From a virus: a stretch of 37,944 nucleotides of DNA. The DNA lies in IMG/VR virus record IMGVR_UViG_3300008219_000036, positions 1-37,944 of that record; one strand, given 5' to 3'. Below are positions 27,164 to 33,665 of this stretch, piece by piece. A program made the position numbers and the translations under genes. The notes under the pieces were generated by a model, which made no database searches, was not told the origin of the DNA, and saw only the letters and a list, made by a program, of their open reading frames with translations. The first letter of the stretch is position 1; each line of letters begins with the position of its first letter.

Positions 27164-27744
27164 CGTAGAGCCCTCCAAAGTTGAATGCGATATAAGTCAA
27201 GTTCATGCTCATTATTTATACGCTTACCTTTACATCCCCATTTTTTCCAATCAATCCAGTCTCTACTGTCATTATCAAAGTCGCATCCTGGTCTTTCGAT
27301 TTGTAAGATAAAGACATTTCCTGGGCTGAAGGCTTTGACAATAGCTTCAACCTCTCCGTCGAATCCTCCACCGTTAATGAGTGCATATCTACACGGTGTT
27401 TGATTGATCTCTCTAACCACCAGTTTACCCAAGTGAGCATCTCCAAACATAGGCTTAATATAGTTCTCGCTAATATCAATAAGAACTTCTCTTGGGCTTC
27501 TTGTTGCAGGTGCATCACTTGCAGGCCAGTCTGCGTATCCCAAGGTGACGGACTGTTCATCCTTTAGATTCTCCAATAGATTATATGTTTGTATATCTGT
27601 GAAGTTGAACATGGCCCTGAATATCTTACGGAGTGGATCAGCAAACCTAAATACTTCACAGTTTGGTATGTCCTTCTTTAGGTATGTAACTGCCATGTCT
27701 TTACCGCAGCCTGGTGGGCCATTGACTATTATGATTTCAGTCAT
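27127..27744 (-). CDS. Deoxynucleoside monophosphate kinase
   Basis: A 205-residue P-loop kinase resembling phage dNMP kinases (T4 gp1-like) that raise dNMPs to dNDPs for DNA synthesis. The P-loop is GPPGCGKD at residues 9-16. The lid/substrate part has SPREVLIDISENYIKPMFGD at about 83-102, a pattern I associate with this family. The C-terminus is Trp-rich and basic (DWIDWKKWGCKGKR). Its start overlaps the helicase stop (ATGA), and its end overlaps the polymerase start, so the three are probably translated as a unit. Substrate preference cannot be read from the sequence. Confidence 0.78.
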   Translation of the reverse strand: MTEIIIVNGPPGCGKDMAVTYLKKDIPNCEVFRFADPLRKIFRAMFNFTDIQTYNLLENLKDEQSVTLGYADWPASDAPATRSPREVLIDISENYIKPMFGDAHLGKLVVREINQTPCRYALINGGGFDGEVEAIVKAFSPGNVFILQIERPGCDFDNDSRDWIDWKKWGCKGKRINNEHELDLYRIQLWRALRWIPALETKLNS

Positions 27745-29054
27745 CTGACTATCTTATCATCCTTCTTATAGAGTGATAGAGACAAGGCTCGTTGATCTGT
27801 AACCAATCTAACAGACTTACGAGCTCTTGATATACCAGTGTATAAGTTCTTCCTATTCAGTAGAAAGTTCCTTGACTTATTCATCACGTACATGACGTGT
27901 TCGTACTCACTACCCTGACATTTGTGTGTTGTGATTACATATGCAAGGTCTATATCTTTCTGAGGATTAAAGTACTTAGAACCATGTCTATCTTCGTACT
28001 CTTGAATTGTTGGTATAGTAGTGACCTTATCTCCAAAGTCTATCTCGATCCCCATTTGATCATCTATCTTCGAGACAATACCAGTCTCTCCATTAAACAC
28101 TTCAAGACCATAGTTGTTCTTCATCATAACAACCTTGTCTCCTTCAAAGATACGAAGATGGGATCTTTCATCCCATTGATGGCGTTCGAGTTCCCAGTAC
28201 ATTCTACCTGATGGTTGTACTAATGATTGAATCTGGGCGTTGAGAGATTCTGTTCCAACCCATCCCTTCTTAGTGCAGGATATTATCTGATTATGAATAC
28301 TTGTAAAGTCTACAGCTTCATCTTTTATATTGCCAAAGTCATCTACGTCATCTAATTCAGCCAGGACTCTATTACATATGACGACTACAGGATCATCTGT
28401 GATATCAAGAATGAATGTGTTACTTCTCTTCGGCATTCCACCACGTATGATCAGATCACCGTTTGATATAATGTCGCTGCCTTCTTCCTGTCTATGTATC
28501 TTAGTTAGCCAGACACCATTAAACTTGTCTAACATGTTCATGAATGGCGACGGCCTGTTCTGAAGAGACTTGGCACTCTCGATCGGAGACAATTGATTAG
28601 CATCTCCAAACATGCGTATAAGACTCCCAGGACGCATAGCATCAAGAAGGTTACGATGTACTTCATGATTGACCATAGCATACTCGTCGCCAAGTATAAC
28701 ATCATAAGGAATTGGTTTGTTTCTGTCGCACTTAGGGTCTGATGAAATAAGTGCCTTGCCTGTCTTTTCATCTATTTCTCCAGGCATTGGGTATTCAAGG
28801 AGACGGTGAAACGTCATAGCAGGTATACCTGTTAGCTCCTTAATACGTTTTGCAGCTTTTCCTGTTGGTGCTGCTAGTACAACTTCCTTATTCTGTCTCT
28901 TCCAGAACTCATAGACTTGTTTTAGTATCGTAGTCTTTCCTGTTCCTGCTTGACCAGTTACAGCTACGATCCTGTTATCGGGTGAGGTGCAAGCACGTAC
29001 TGCTTCTTTCTGTGTAGCATCAAGCTCCATCTGCTTCGATATTATCTGATTCAT
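27741..29054 (-). CDS. SF1B DNA helicase (RecD/Dda-like)
   Basis: A 437-residue 5'-3' type helicase. Motifs in order are Q15 (DATQKEAVR), Walker A GQAGTGKTT at 34-42, Ia APTGKAAKR at 62-70, Walker B GDEYAM at 122-127, III GDANQLSPI at 150-158, IV region KIHRQ, V AYVITTHKCQGSEYEHV, and VI LYTGISRARKSVRLV. That is a complete set of the RecD2/Dda branch. No long N-terminal domain is present, so it is closer to small phage helicases. It probably drives fork unwinding or origin opening with the polymerase encoded downstream. The start at 29054 has AGGG close upstream; a second ATG lies at 29030. The first 35 bases overlap the preceding gene. Confidence 0.87.
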   Translation of the reverse strand: MNQIISKQMELDATQKEAVRACTSPDNRIVAVTGQAGTGKTTILKQVYEFWKRQNKEVVLAAPTGKAAKRIKELTGIPAMTFHRLLEYPMPGEIDEKTGKALISSDPKCDRNKPIPYDVILGDEYAMVNHEVHRNLLDAMRPGSLIRMFGDANQLSPIESAKSLQNRPSPFMNMLDKFNGVWLTKIHRQEEGSDIISNGDLIIRGGMPKRSNTFILDITDDPVVVICNRVLAELDDVDDFGNIKDEAVDFTSIHNQIISCTKKGWVGTESLNAQIQSLVQPSGRMYWELERHQWDERSHLRIFEGDKVVMMKNNYGLEVFNGETGIVSKIDDQMGIEIDFGDKVTTIPTIQEYEDRHGSKYFNPQKDIDLAYVITTHKCQGSEYEHVMYVMNKSRNFLLNRKNLYTGISRARKSVRLVTDQRALSLSLYKKDDKIVR

Positions 29055-29322
29055 TATCCCTATGCTCTTTCAAAGCCATTGCACAACGAACTATACACCA
29101 CCTACCAAATCCAGCTAAAGTAAGTCCTAGAGAGTCAGCTATCTCTTTAGCCATATCATATTCGGCATTGGTGCAACGGATGCGGAGATTGCCACCGTAC
29201 TTTCCGGTTGACATAACTCCTCTTGCGCGTGGTATCTCAGTTGGGCGTGGGATTGTCACTTTTAGCGGCGGTTCGTATCTGTGAAAATAGTTGTTTTCTG
29301 GCAATTTTGTGTGTGATGCCAT
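29020..29322 (-). CDS. Ribbon-helix-helix-like DNA-binding protein
   Basis: A 100-residue protein whose C-terminal half matches the ribbon-helix-helix pattern: a beta strand (GGNLRIRCTNAEY), helix 1 (MAKEIADSLGL) and helix 2 (LAGFGRWCIVRCAMAL). These are usually dimeric repressors, here in the early arm before the helicase. The N-terminal 40 residues are Pro-rich and basic. I choose ATG 29322 with GGAG 10 bases upstream. A shorter start at ATG 29214 would give a typical-sized 64-residue protein and avoid overlap with the zinc-ribbon gene, but its ribosome binding site is only 2 bases away. Confidence 0.55.
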   Translation of the reverse strand: MASHTKLPENNYFHRYEPPLKVTIPRPTEIPRARGVMSTGKYGGNLRIRCTNAEYDMAKEIADSLGLTLAGFGRWCIVRCAMALKEHRDNESDNIEADGA

Positions 29323-29431
29323 ATATGTTGTTCTCCTCAATGCAGTCATCGACTTCTTTATCGATTGTCTGTTTGAAAGACTTTCCACATTTCTTGCAGA
29401 AATCAGTTACCCAATCGAAGTTGTGTCTCAT
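29237..29431 (-). CDS. Small putative zinc-ribbon protein
   Basis: A 64-residue protein with MRHNFDWVTDFCKKCGKSF near its start: a CxxC knuckle (C12, C15) plus His3 and Cys at about residue 29 (EVDDCIEENN), a likely zinc site. The rest is helical and basic. Start ATG 29431 has only a modest AGAAAG upstream; TTG 29455 is another option. The end overlaps the next gene by 86 bases, unusually long for this genome, and the promoter-like sequence at 29427-29455 covers its start codon. The protein pattern looks genuine, but it should be seen as provisional. Confidence 0.45.
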   Translation of the reverse strand: MRHNFDWVTDFCKKCGKSFKQTIDKEVDDCIEENNIYGITHKIARKQLFSQIRTAAKSDNPTPN

Positions 29432-29455
29432 AGCACACTTTCTTTTGTGTGTCAA
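29427..29455 (-). promoter_or_regulatory. Sigma70-like promoter with ACAC/GTGT dyad
   Basis: On the - strand, TTGACA (29455-29450) is followed by 17 bases and TATGAG (29432-29427), with TGC directly before it as an extended -10. The spacer starts CACAC and ends GTGTGC, forming an imperfect inverted repeat. Expected RNA start is about 29420. The sequence closely parallels the promoter at 36380-36408. Downstream genes are the RHH regulator, helicase, kinase, polymerase and DUF3987 ATPase. Confidence 0.55.
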
Positions 29456-29850
29456 GCACTATTGTTTTCGGAGTCTTCTTCACTTTCAGGACTGAGCTTC
29501 ATTTGATAAGCAAATACAGGGATATCATGTGGATAACCTCCATCTGCGTCTGAATGAAATACAATATCCTTATCTAATGAAGCAGCAAACTCTACCGCAA
29601 GTGCCGTTCCCTCACCTATAAGATCGTTTACGTTAAGTACATAAACACAGTCGCAGTATACTATCTTTGATAGTTGAACTGCTTCCATTCTTATCATCGA
29701 TCCCGCAACAGCCTTGGGGTCGTTTTCAACTATATCTTTCGTAGACTGTTCTATCAATCCATCAACTCTGTGTCCTTGTAGCGTTAAGCTCCGTTCCACT
29801 TCTCTCCACTGTTTGTGGAAATAGGTAGACCCAATGATTGTAATTCGCAT
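29452..29850 (-). CDS. Nucleoside 2-deoxyribosyltransferase-like / DUF4406-type protein
   Basis: A 132-residue protein with a Rossmann-like start (MRITIIGSTYFHKQWREVER), then ALQGHRV-like sequence, a central VYCDCVYVLNVNDLIGEGTALAVEFA and SLDKDIVFHSD. This is the layout of the deoxyribosyltransferase-like fold seen in DUF4406 proteins, where the GEGT/E segment binds a nucleoside or nucleotide. It may handle nucleotides during phage DNA synthesis, but an enzymatic activity is not proven. The start at 29850 fits MRITIIGS; in-frame codons before it look non-coding. AGG lies 6 bases upstream. Confidence 0.6.
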   Translation of the reverse strand: MRITIIGSTYFHKQWREVERSLTLQGHRVDGLIEQSTKDIVENDPKAVAGSMIRMEAVQLSKIVYCDCVYVLNVNDLIGEGTALAVEFAASLDKDIVFHSDADGGYPHDIPVFAYQMKLSPESEEDSENNSA

Positions 29851-29890
29851 TGTGTACCTATGAGTATTATGTTGTGTGTCGCAGTAGAAT

Positions 29891-29930
29891 AGCAAAAGGG
29901 CGGCACCCCTTCGAATGCCGCCCGATTGCT
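29891..29930 (-). terminator. Intrinsic terminator after the 64-residue gene
   Basis: GGGCGGCA (29898-29905) and TGCCGCCC (29916-29923) form a perfect 8-bp GC-rich stem with a 10-base loop. It is extended by AGCAA/TTGCT (29891-29895 with 29926-29930) across a 2-base mismatch. Read on the - strand, four T follow the stem. It should end transcription from the 29953-30147 gene before the next block. Confidence 0.7.
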
Positions 29931-29952
29931 GATTTTGTCTCTGCGTACCGTC

Positions 29953-30147
29953 TTACGAGACAGCATCTACCGTAATGTAAGTCGCGCCAGGATTAGACTC
30001 CATAAGTTCAAGAGCCGTTGCTCCGTCCCGTGTGGCACCAAGCACTTCAATATCATGCTTGTCGATTTGGTCGCCAGCACGCGACTTGATCACCATAATG
30101 ACCTTGCGAGCCTTTTGCGGTTTACGTTTTGGTGCGTCATCTGCCAT
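29953..30147 (-). CDS. Small basic hypothetical protein, 64 residues
   Basis: A 64-residue protein with a Lys/Arg-rich start (DDAPKRKPQKARK) and a C-terminal part with alternating strands and a helix (VIMVIKSRAGDQI, ATALELMESNPGATYITV). AAGGGG is upstream of the ATG. It stands alone between two terminators (29891-29930 and 30198-30231), which suggests its own transcript and separate regulation, possibly strong expression. No clear promoter could be identified in the 50 bases before it. Function unknown. Confidence 0.55.
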   Translation of the reverse strand: MADDAPKRKPQKARKVIMVIKSRAGDQIDKHDIEVLGATRDGATALELMESNPGATYITVDAVS

Positions 30148-30197
30148 TAGGTATACCCCTTCATTGGCTGGTTGATGATTGAGACAATGTACTATAG

Positions 30198-30231
30198 AAA
30201 AGAGGCAGTGTCAACTCAAGACACTACCTCT
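30198..30231 (-). terminator. Intrinsic terminator after the DUF669-like gene
   Basis: Arms 30201-30212 (AGAGGCAGTGTC) and 30220-30231 (GACACTACCTCT) pair over 12 bp with one G-U wobble on the - strand RNA and a 7-base loop. Three T follow on the - strand. It lies 14 bases after the stop of the gene at 30245-30667. The remainder of the 30148-30244 gap holds no gene. Confidence 0.7.
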
Positions 30232-30244
30232 ATTCCAGTCCAGG

Positions 30245-30667
30245 CTAAGTTGCCCGAACGCGAGTGATGACAGCGCGGGGCGTACCTTCCCAGGTTTCGC
30301 TACCAACTTCGACAGCAGCTTCTGAGCCGACCCAATCGTTGACATCTATCTTTTTCCCCAGTGGTGCACCTAACGCTTCGATGAAACGCTTAGTACCGTA
30401 ACGTGCTTGAGCGTTGTCCTCAAGGGATACCCTACGATACATAATGGTTGTACCATCTGGGTTGCCTTCCGTGAAATCAGGCGGGTACTGATCCGAACTG
30501 ATATGGAAAGCTACTTCTCCGTAACGTGTGCCTCGTTGGGAGGTCTTCTGCATAGCGGAGCGAACCTGCGCTGTATACTCACCAGCGGGAAGAGGCTCGG
30601 GGGCGTCTTGTTTAGATAAGTCTACACTGTACTCGATAATGGAACCGAGGTCTTGAAAGTCTGCCAT
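30245..30667 (-). CDS. DUF669-like putative single-stranded DNA-binding protein
   Basis: A 140-residue protein with PLPAGEYTAQVRSAMQKTSQRGTRYGEVAF, then RRVSLEDNAQARYGTKRFIEALG and a C-terminal GSEAAVEVGSETWEG. This resembles DUF669-type proteins, OB-fold-like phage proteins usually encoded beside RecA-like or Sak4-like recombinases and thought to bind or anneal single-stranded DNA. Here the Sak4-like gene is directly upstream. Start ATG 30667 is chosen because AAAGGA lies 8 bases before it; codons before it overlap the promoter at 30714-30742. It is probably an abundant replication accessory, since it has a promoter and terminator of its own. Confidence 0.6.
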   Translation of the reverse strand: MADFQDLGSIIEYSVDLSKQDAPEPLPAGEYTAQVRSAMQKTSQRGTRYGEVAFHISSDQYPPDFTEGNPDGTTIMYRRVSLEDNAQARYGTKRFIEALGAPLGKKIDVNDWVGSEAAVEVGSETWEGTPRAVITRVRAT

Positions 30668-30713
30668 TTTGTGTGTCCTTTGTGTTACACGTTTCAGGTT
30701 TTTGGAACTGAAC

Positions 30714-30742
30714 ATAGTAGTGGTAATCCGCTACAAAGTCCA
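30714..30742 (-). promoter_or_regulatory. Sigma70-like promoter for the DUF669-like gene
   Basis: On the - strand TGGACT (30742-30737), a 17-base spacer and TACTAT (30719-30714) give a plausible promoter with 4/6 matches in each box. Expected RNA start is about 30707, leaving a leader of about 40 bases. The site lies in the 136-base gap after the Sak4-like gene. Confidence 0.45.
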
Positions 30743-30751
30743 GCCCCAAGA

Positions 30752-30792
30752 CTTAGTAGCAGCGTCTACTACTACACACTATATGTAGTAGT
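30752..30792 (-). promoter_or_regulatory. Inverted repeats built from TAGTAG/CTACTA units
   Basis: ACTACTACA (30768-30776) and TGTAGTAGT (30784-30792) form a 9-bp perfect inverted repeat with a 7-base spacer. A further TTAGTAG at 30752-30758 can pair with CTACTA at 30766-30771, so two alternative hairpins exist. The unit recurs in the -10 box at 30714-30719. It may be an operator or a weak terminator for the Sak4-like gene; no U-run follows. Confidence 0.4.
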
Positions 30793-30803
30793 TAGTTTCT
30801 TAT

Positions 30804-31631
30804 TTACTTAGTGGGAAGTTCTATTTTCTTCCCGTCATTGGATGACCATTGATCATACCAGTCAGATATTCCCGAACCTTCATCTGTGTCTGCATCGTAG
30901 TTCCAGACGAACTCAGGGTCTCCTGACGAGATAAACATTCGGGACTTCATCGGTCTACGGCTTCTCGACTGTCTAATGGCAATGCGTCGTTCTTTACCTG
31001 TGTCGGAAACGTGCCACACTTCCGAGAAGTCGATCGGAACCTGTGCGTTCAGTGAGCTTCCTAACATAATAGATATATAGAGTACGATGCCTTGATCGTC
31101 CATTAAAGGTTTGTCTTCGTGAGCGATGAAGATAACATGCTTATTTAACTTTGCTGTTTCTTCTAAGAAGTTCTTAACTATAAGTCTTGTCCAGACATTC
31201 TTATTGCCATATCCTGCATAGCCTGGGTCTTCGATGGTTGCCTTGCGTCCTTTTGATGTACCCTGTGCTTCGATGATACCATGAGCAAGTGCTTTCTCGC
31301 CAAAGTTTGTTAGTGAATCGATTACTATAGTATCTGGATCGTATTGCTCGATGGCTTCACTAACCTCTGCTGGTATACCTTTTCTAAACTTCATTACTAT
31401 GTTATTGGGAGAAGGCGCTAAATCAAATACAGCAACATCATCCCTATAAGACACAGCATTAGTACCGTCAACGTCAAAGTTGATCCATAGTTTTCTTCCA
31501 GGCGCAGTGCCAGCAAGAGTAGTCTTCCCTTGACCGGCTGGACCCCAGAGCAGTGCTGATATACGTTTTTGTTTTGTTTTTGGCGTTTCAAGTTTAACTC
31601 CTCCGAAGCTGATTTCAGGTAACTCTTCCAT
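30804..31631 (-). CDS. Sak4-like RecA-family recombination ATPase
   Basis: A 275-residue RecA-like ATPase. Walker A is GPAGQGKTT at 30-38, Walker B is TIVIDSL at 101-107, followed by KHVIFIAHED (sensor-like strand with His) near residue 170. These short single-domain proteins (Sak4/AAA_24 type) promote single-strand annealing or strand exchange with a partner ssDNA-binding protein, here probably the DUF669-like product. It lies in a set with a Cas4-like nuclease, which together look like a recombination module. The start at 31631 overlaps the previous gene by 17 bases; GGAG is 10 bases upstream. Confidence 0.78.
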   Translation of the reverse strand: MEELPEISFGGVKLETPKTKQKRISALLWGPAGQGKTTLAGTAPGRKLWINFDVDGTNAVSYRDDVAVFDLAPSPNNIVMKFRKGIPAEVSEAIEQYDPDTIVIDSLTNFGEKALAHGIIEAQGTSKGRKATIEDPGYAGYGNKNVWTRLIVKNFLEETAKLNKHVIFIAHEDKPLMDDQGIVLYISIMLGSSLNAQVPIDFSEVWHVSDTGKERRIAIRQSRSRRPMKSRMFISSGDPEFVWNYDADTDEGSGISDWYDQWSSNDGKKIELPTK

Positions 31632-31839
31632 CTTCCCAAAACTCCAATGTTGCTTCTACTTCGTTGCCACCAAGATTTTGTTCGCGGTAATCTACCCAGT
31701 GGTTAGGGTCTTTTAACCATTTGGGTATACGTTTCATTAACTTCTGAGCCGCGGGATGATAAGAGTCGTAGAAAGACTTTCCTAGTTTACCTCTTACCCT
31801 AACCTTGTACTGAGTCTTCAAGCGGGGACCACTCATCAT
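31615..31839 (-). CDS. Small hypothetical protein between nuclease and Sak4-like genes
   Basis: A 74-residue basic protein (KTQYKVRVRGKLGKSFYDSY, then helix HPAAQKLMKRIPKWL) with an acidic C-terminus. GAGGAG lies 7 bases before ATG 31839, a strong ribosome binding site, so this start is preferred even though it places the first 41 bases inside the nuclease gene in another frame. The end overlaps the Sak4-like start. Position suggests an accessory role in recombination; no family is recognised. Confidence 0.55.
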   Translation of the reverse strand: MMSGPRLKTQYKVRVRGKLGKSFYDSYHPAAQKLMKRIPKWLKDPNHWVDYREQNLGGNEVEATLEFWEDGRVT

Positions 31840-32920
31840 GTATCATCTCCTCTAATATTAACTCTTTCTGCTCTCTGTCACCTTCGGCGCATAGTGGAAC
31901 AAATGAGCATGGTCTAAAGTATCTGTTACAAGAATGAGTATACATAGGTGCATCTAGTGGTTGATCACGATAGCGTTCATCTATCTCAACAGTGTGTATA
32001 AGCCACTCTACCCATTTAGAGAACATTGTCTGTGATCTATTTACTGCTTCTTTTCTGATACCATCAGAGACTACTTTGCCTAATGGTATCTTCATACCTT
32101 CTACGAATGCCCTAGTACATTCCACTCCAGTGAATGTAGTTGCTGCGACGTTGTAACCTGTGATCTGGTGGGATAAGATCCACTGGGCAAGCCAAGCATC
32201 ATCAATTCTAGCGCCGGTCTTGTTTTCCATAGAGATGAGCACGCCTGGCGCATCCCATCCGAGACCGTCGATCTTGCCGGTGTATCGAATAGCCTTGTGA
32301 TGTTCTTTGGCAGTTCGTCCACTCCCGATGGAATAAACAACGTCCACTCGTATATCGTATGGTATTTCGATACCCAAATCAGAGTAGGGGTCTTCCTCAT
32401 CTCTGATCCAGATCGGATATCTATCTATGTGCCATCTATCGATATAGGCGATGAGTGAGTCAGAGATATTTGAAACGGTTCTGTTGCGGTTATTTGGATC
32501 GTCGTAGAAGTCGCTGCTATACAGAGCTTCCAAGGTGAAGTTGATGACATTAGTTCTCTCGTTTGCAGTCTTTGATAGTGTGTTCTTCATGCGTTCGAAC
32601 CTATCTTCACCAAAGATACGAGCGCCCTGGTTCTCTGCTATACGTGACAATGTAGTAGTTACAGCTTGCTTAGAGTGGAATTGATACCACTTAACTGCTG
32701 CGAACCCTTCATGTGCTGCTGCTCCAGCTTCAAGAGCCATTGCACGACTTGCTCCTTCCATCTTCTTGTGGAGAGAGTATCTAATTACTCCCCATGTAGG
32801 GCAAGTATTAATGTTAGAGCATTTAGTGTGATCGTATGGAATCAGTTCTGCTTTATCTTTCTCGTTGGTCTTTCTAGTCGTAATAGAGACTAGGTTAAAT
32901 TGTGGATGATTCTGGGCCAT
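31799..32920 (-). CDS. Cas4/RecB-like PD-(D/E)XK nuclease with iron-sulfur Cys set
   Basis: A 373-residue nuclease. Motifs are H70 in AAAHEGF, D218 in TGKIDGL, E232 and K234 in SMENKTG, and QITGY at 252-256, the order of the PD-(D/E)XK exonuclease fold. Cys34/Cys40 near the N-terminus and C331, C338 and C344 near the C-terminus (CNRYFRPCSFVPLC) match the split four-Cys iron-sulfur cluster of Cas4/AddB-type enzymes. It should resect DNA ends to give single strands for the Sak4-like annealing system encoded just downstream. No cas1 or CRISPR array is present, so a role in spacer acquisition is not suggested. AAGGAG abuts the ATG, which is close. Confidence 0.8.
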   Translation of the reverse strand: MAQNHPQFNLVSITTRKTNEKDKAELIPYDHTKCSNINTCPTWGVIRYSLHKKMEGASRAMALEAGAAAHEGFAAVKWYQFHSKQAVTTTLSRIAENQGARIFGEDRFERMKNTLSKTANERTNVINFTLEALYSSDFYDDPNNRNRTVSNISDSLIAYIDRWHIDRYPIWIRDEEDPYSDLGIEIPYDIRVDVVYSIGSGRTAKEHHKAIRYTGKIDGLGWDAPGVLISMENKTGARIDDAWLAQWILSHQITGYNVAATTFTGVECTRAFVEGMKIPLGKVVSDGIRKEAVNRSQTMFSKWVEWLIHTVEIDERYRDQPLDAPMYTHSCNRYFRPCSFVPLCAEGDREQKELILEEMIHDEWSPLEDSVQG

Positions 32921-33143
32921 CTCCTTGGGTTCCCCTCTTATCTACCCTTTCCAATAAGTTCTTCATATTCACAGCAACGGTTTGTGTACTGGCGACCACG
33001 TCTATCATGCCATCTACGACTTCAGTCAGGGCTGCTAGCTGTTGTCCTAGTACATTCTGGCTTTCAGCTAGTCCTTCCAACACTCTGACCACACGAGGAT
33101 CGGTGTCTTTCCCGATAAGTTCTCTTACTTCACGAGCTTTCAT
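32895..33143 (-). CDS. Small helical hypothetical protein
   Basis: An 82-residue protein, mostly one long amphipathic helix (VVRVLEGLAESQNVLGQQLA, then VVDGMIDVVASTQTVAVNM) with a charged start and a Gly/Ser-rich end. It may form a coiled-coil oligomer. GGAG is 9 bases before ATG 33143. Both ends overlap neighbours (14 and 26 bases). No recognised family. Confidence 0.5.
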   Translation of the reverse strand: MKAREVRELIGKDTDPRVVRVLEGLAESQNVLGQQLAALTEVVDGMIDVVASTQTVAVNMKNLLERVDKRGTQGDGPESSTI

Positions 33144-33387
33144 TTGGAATCTCTCCGTATTTATCGCGAATAAAGTTGACGATCTGCTCCTTCGTAAGAA
33201 TGTCGTCTTTGCTGGTCTCGGATAGATTACTTGGTGGATGTAATGTTAAAATCCATGAGGTCTCATCTATGTCATTCGACTGACGATCTGCTCCTTCGTA
33301 AGTATGGAATGGTCCTATGAATCTAAACCCTGTTAGTATAGTACCTGCCATTATGATATGCAATGAACAGTCGTGGATGTCACTCAT
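33130..33387 (-). CDS. Small hypothetical protein with GPF motif
   Basis: An 85-residue protein starting with MSDIHDCSLHIIMAGTILTG and RFIGPFHTYEGAD, a short beta-rich domain, then a helical end (TKEQIVNFIRDKYGEI). The GFxFIGPF...A pattern occurs in small phage proteins of unknown role. GGAGG lies 7 bases before the ATG, and the ATG overlaps the previous stop (ATGA). The gene contains two exact copies of a 22-bp sequence (33177-33198 and 33281-33302) read in different frames. Confidence 0.55.
   Translation of the reverse strand: MSDIHDCSLHIIMAGTILTGFRFIGPFHTYEGADRQSNDIDETSWILTLHPPSNLSETSKDDILTKEQIVNFIRDKYGEIPNESS
33177..33302. repeat. Two perfect copies of a 22-bp direct repeat
   Basis: The 22 bases at 33177-33198 and 33281-33302 are identical (core GATCTGCTCCTTCG), with a 104-base offset that is not a multiple of three. 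On the coding (-) strand they encode different peptides: TKEQIV in one and TYEGADRQ in the other. Both lie in the 85-residue gene. This points to a DNA-level function or a recent duplication rather than a protein repeat. Confidence 0.8.
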
Positions 33388-33665
33388 TCTAATACCTCCA
33401 ATCTTAATACGCGGATTTCATGGGCGTACTTTTCTAGTTGGGTTAACGCTTTCATAACACGTTCGTCGCATTTAACGAATAGTTCCAGTTTCTTATCCAA
33501 TCTTTCCAACGATTTATCTTTGTTCGCTTGTCTCCTTATAGCTTGAACCTCTTCGAACTGTCGAACAGGTTTCATTCTTTCTTTACGAATGGTTTTAAGT
33601 CGGGCGCTGATCTCATCGTCTGACATTTCTTCGATAGACGTGAGTCTGATTGGTGAATCAGTCAT
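33384..33665 (-). CDS. Charged helical hypothetical protein
   Basis: A 93-residue protein with a high Lys/Arg/Glu content and almost entirely helical (ISARLKTIRKERMKPVRQ, LERLDKKLELFVKC, LTQLEKYAHEIRVL), likely coiled coil. I start at ATG 33665, which has AGGAGG at a 5-base spacer; ATG 33668 is also possible. It overlaps the preceding 419-residue gene by 8 bases. It could bind a partner or nucleic acid; no family is recognised. Confidence 0.55.
   Translation of the reverse strand: MTDSPIRLTSIEEMSDDEISARLKTIRKERMKPVRQFEEVQAIRRQANKDKSLERLDKKLELFVKCDERVMKALTQLEKYAHEIRVLRLEVLE

Noticed and set aside
31799-32920. Cas4-like gene as part of a CRISPR system
   Set aside because: No cas1, cas2, effector gene or repeat array in the window; neighbours point to phage recombination.
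33177-33302. CRISPR-like array from the 22-bp repeat
   Set aside because: Only two copies, inside a coding gene, with a spacer of 82 bases and no leader.
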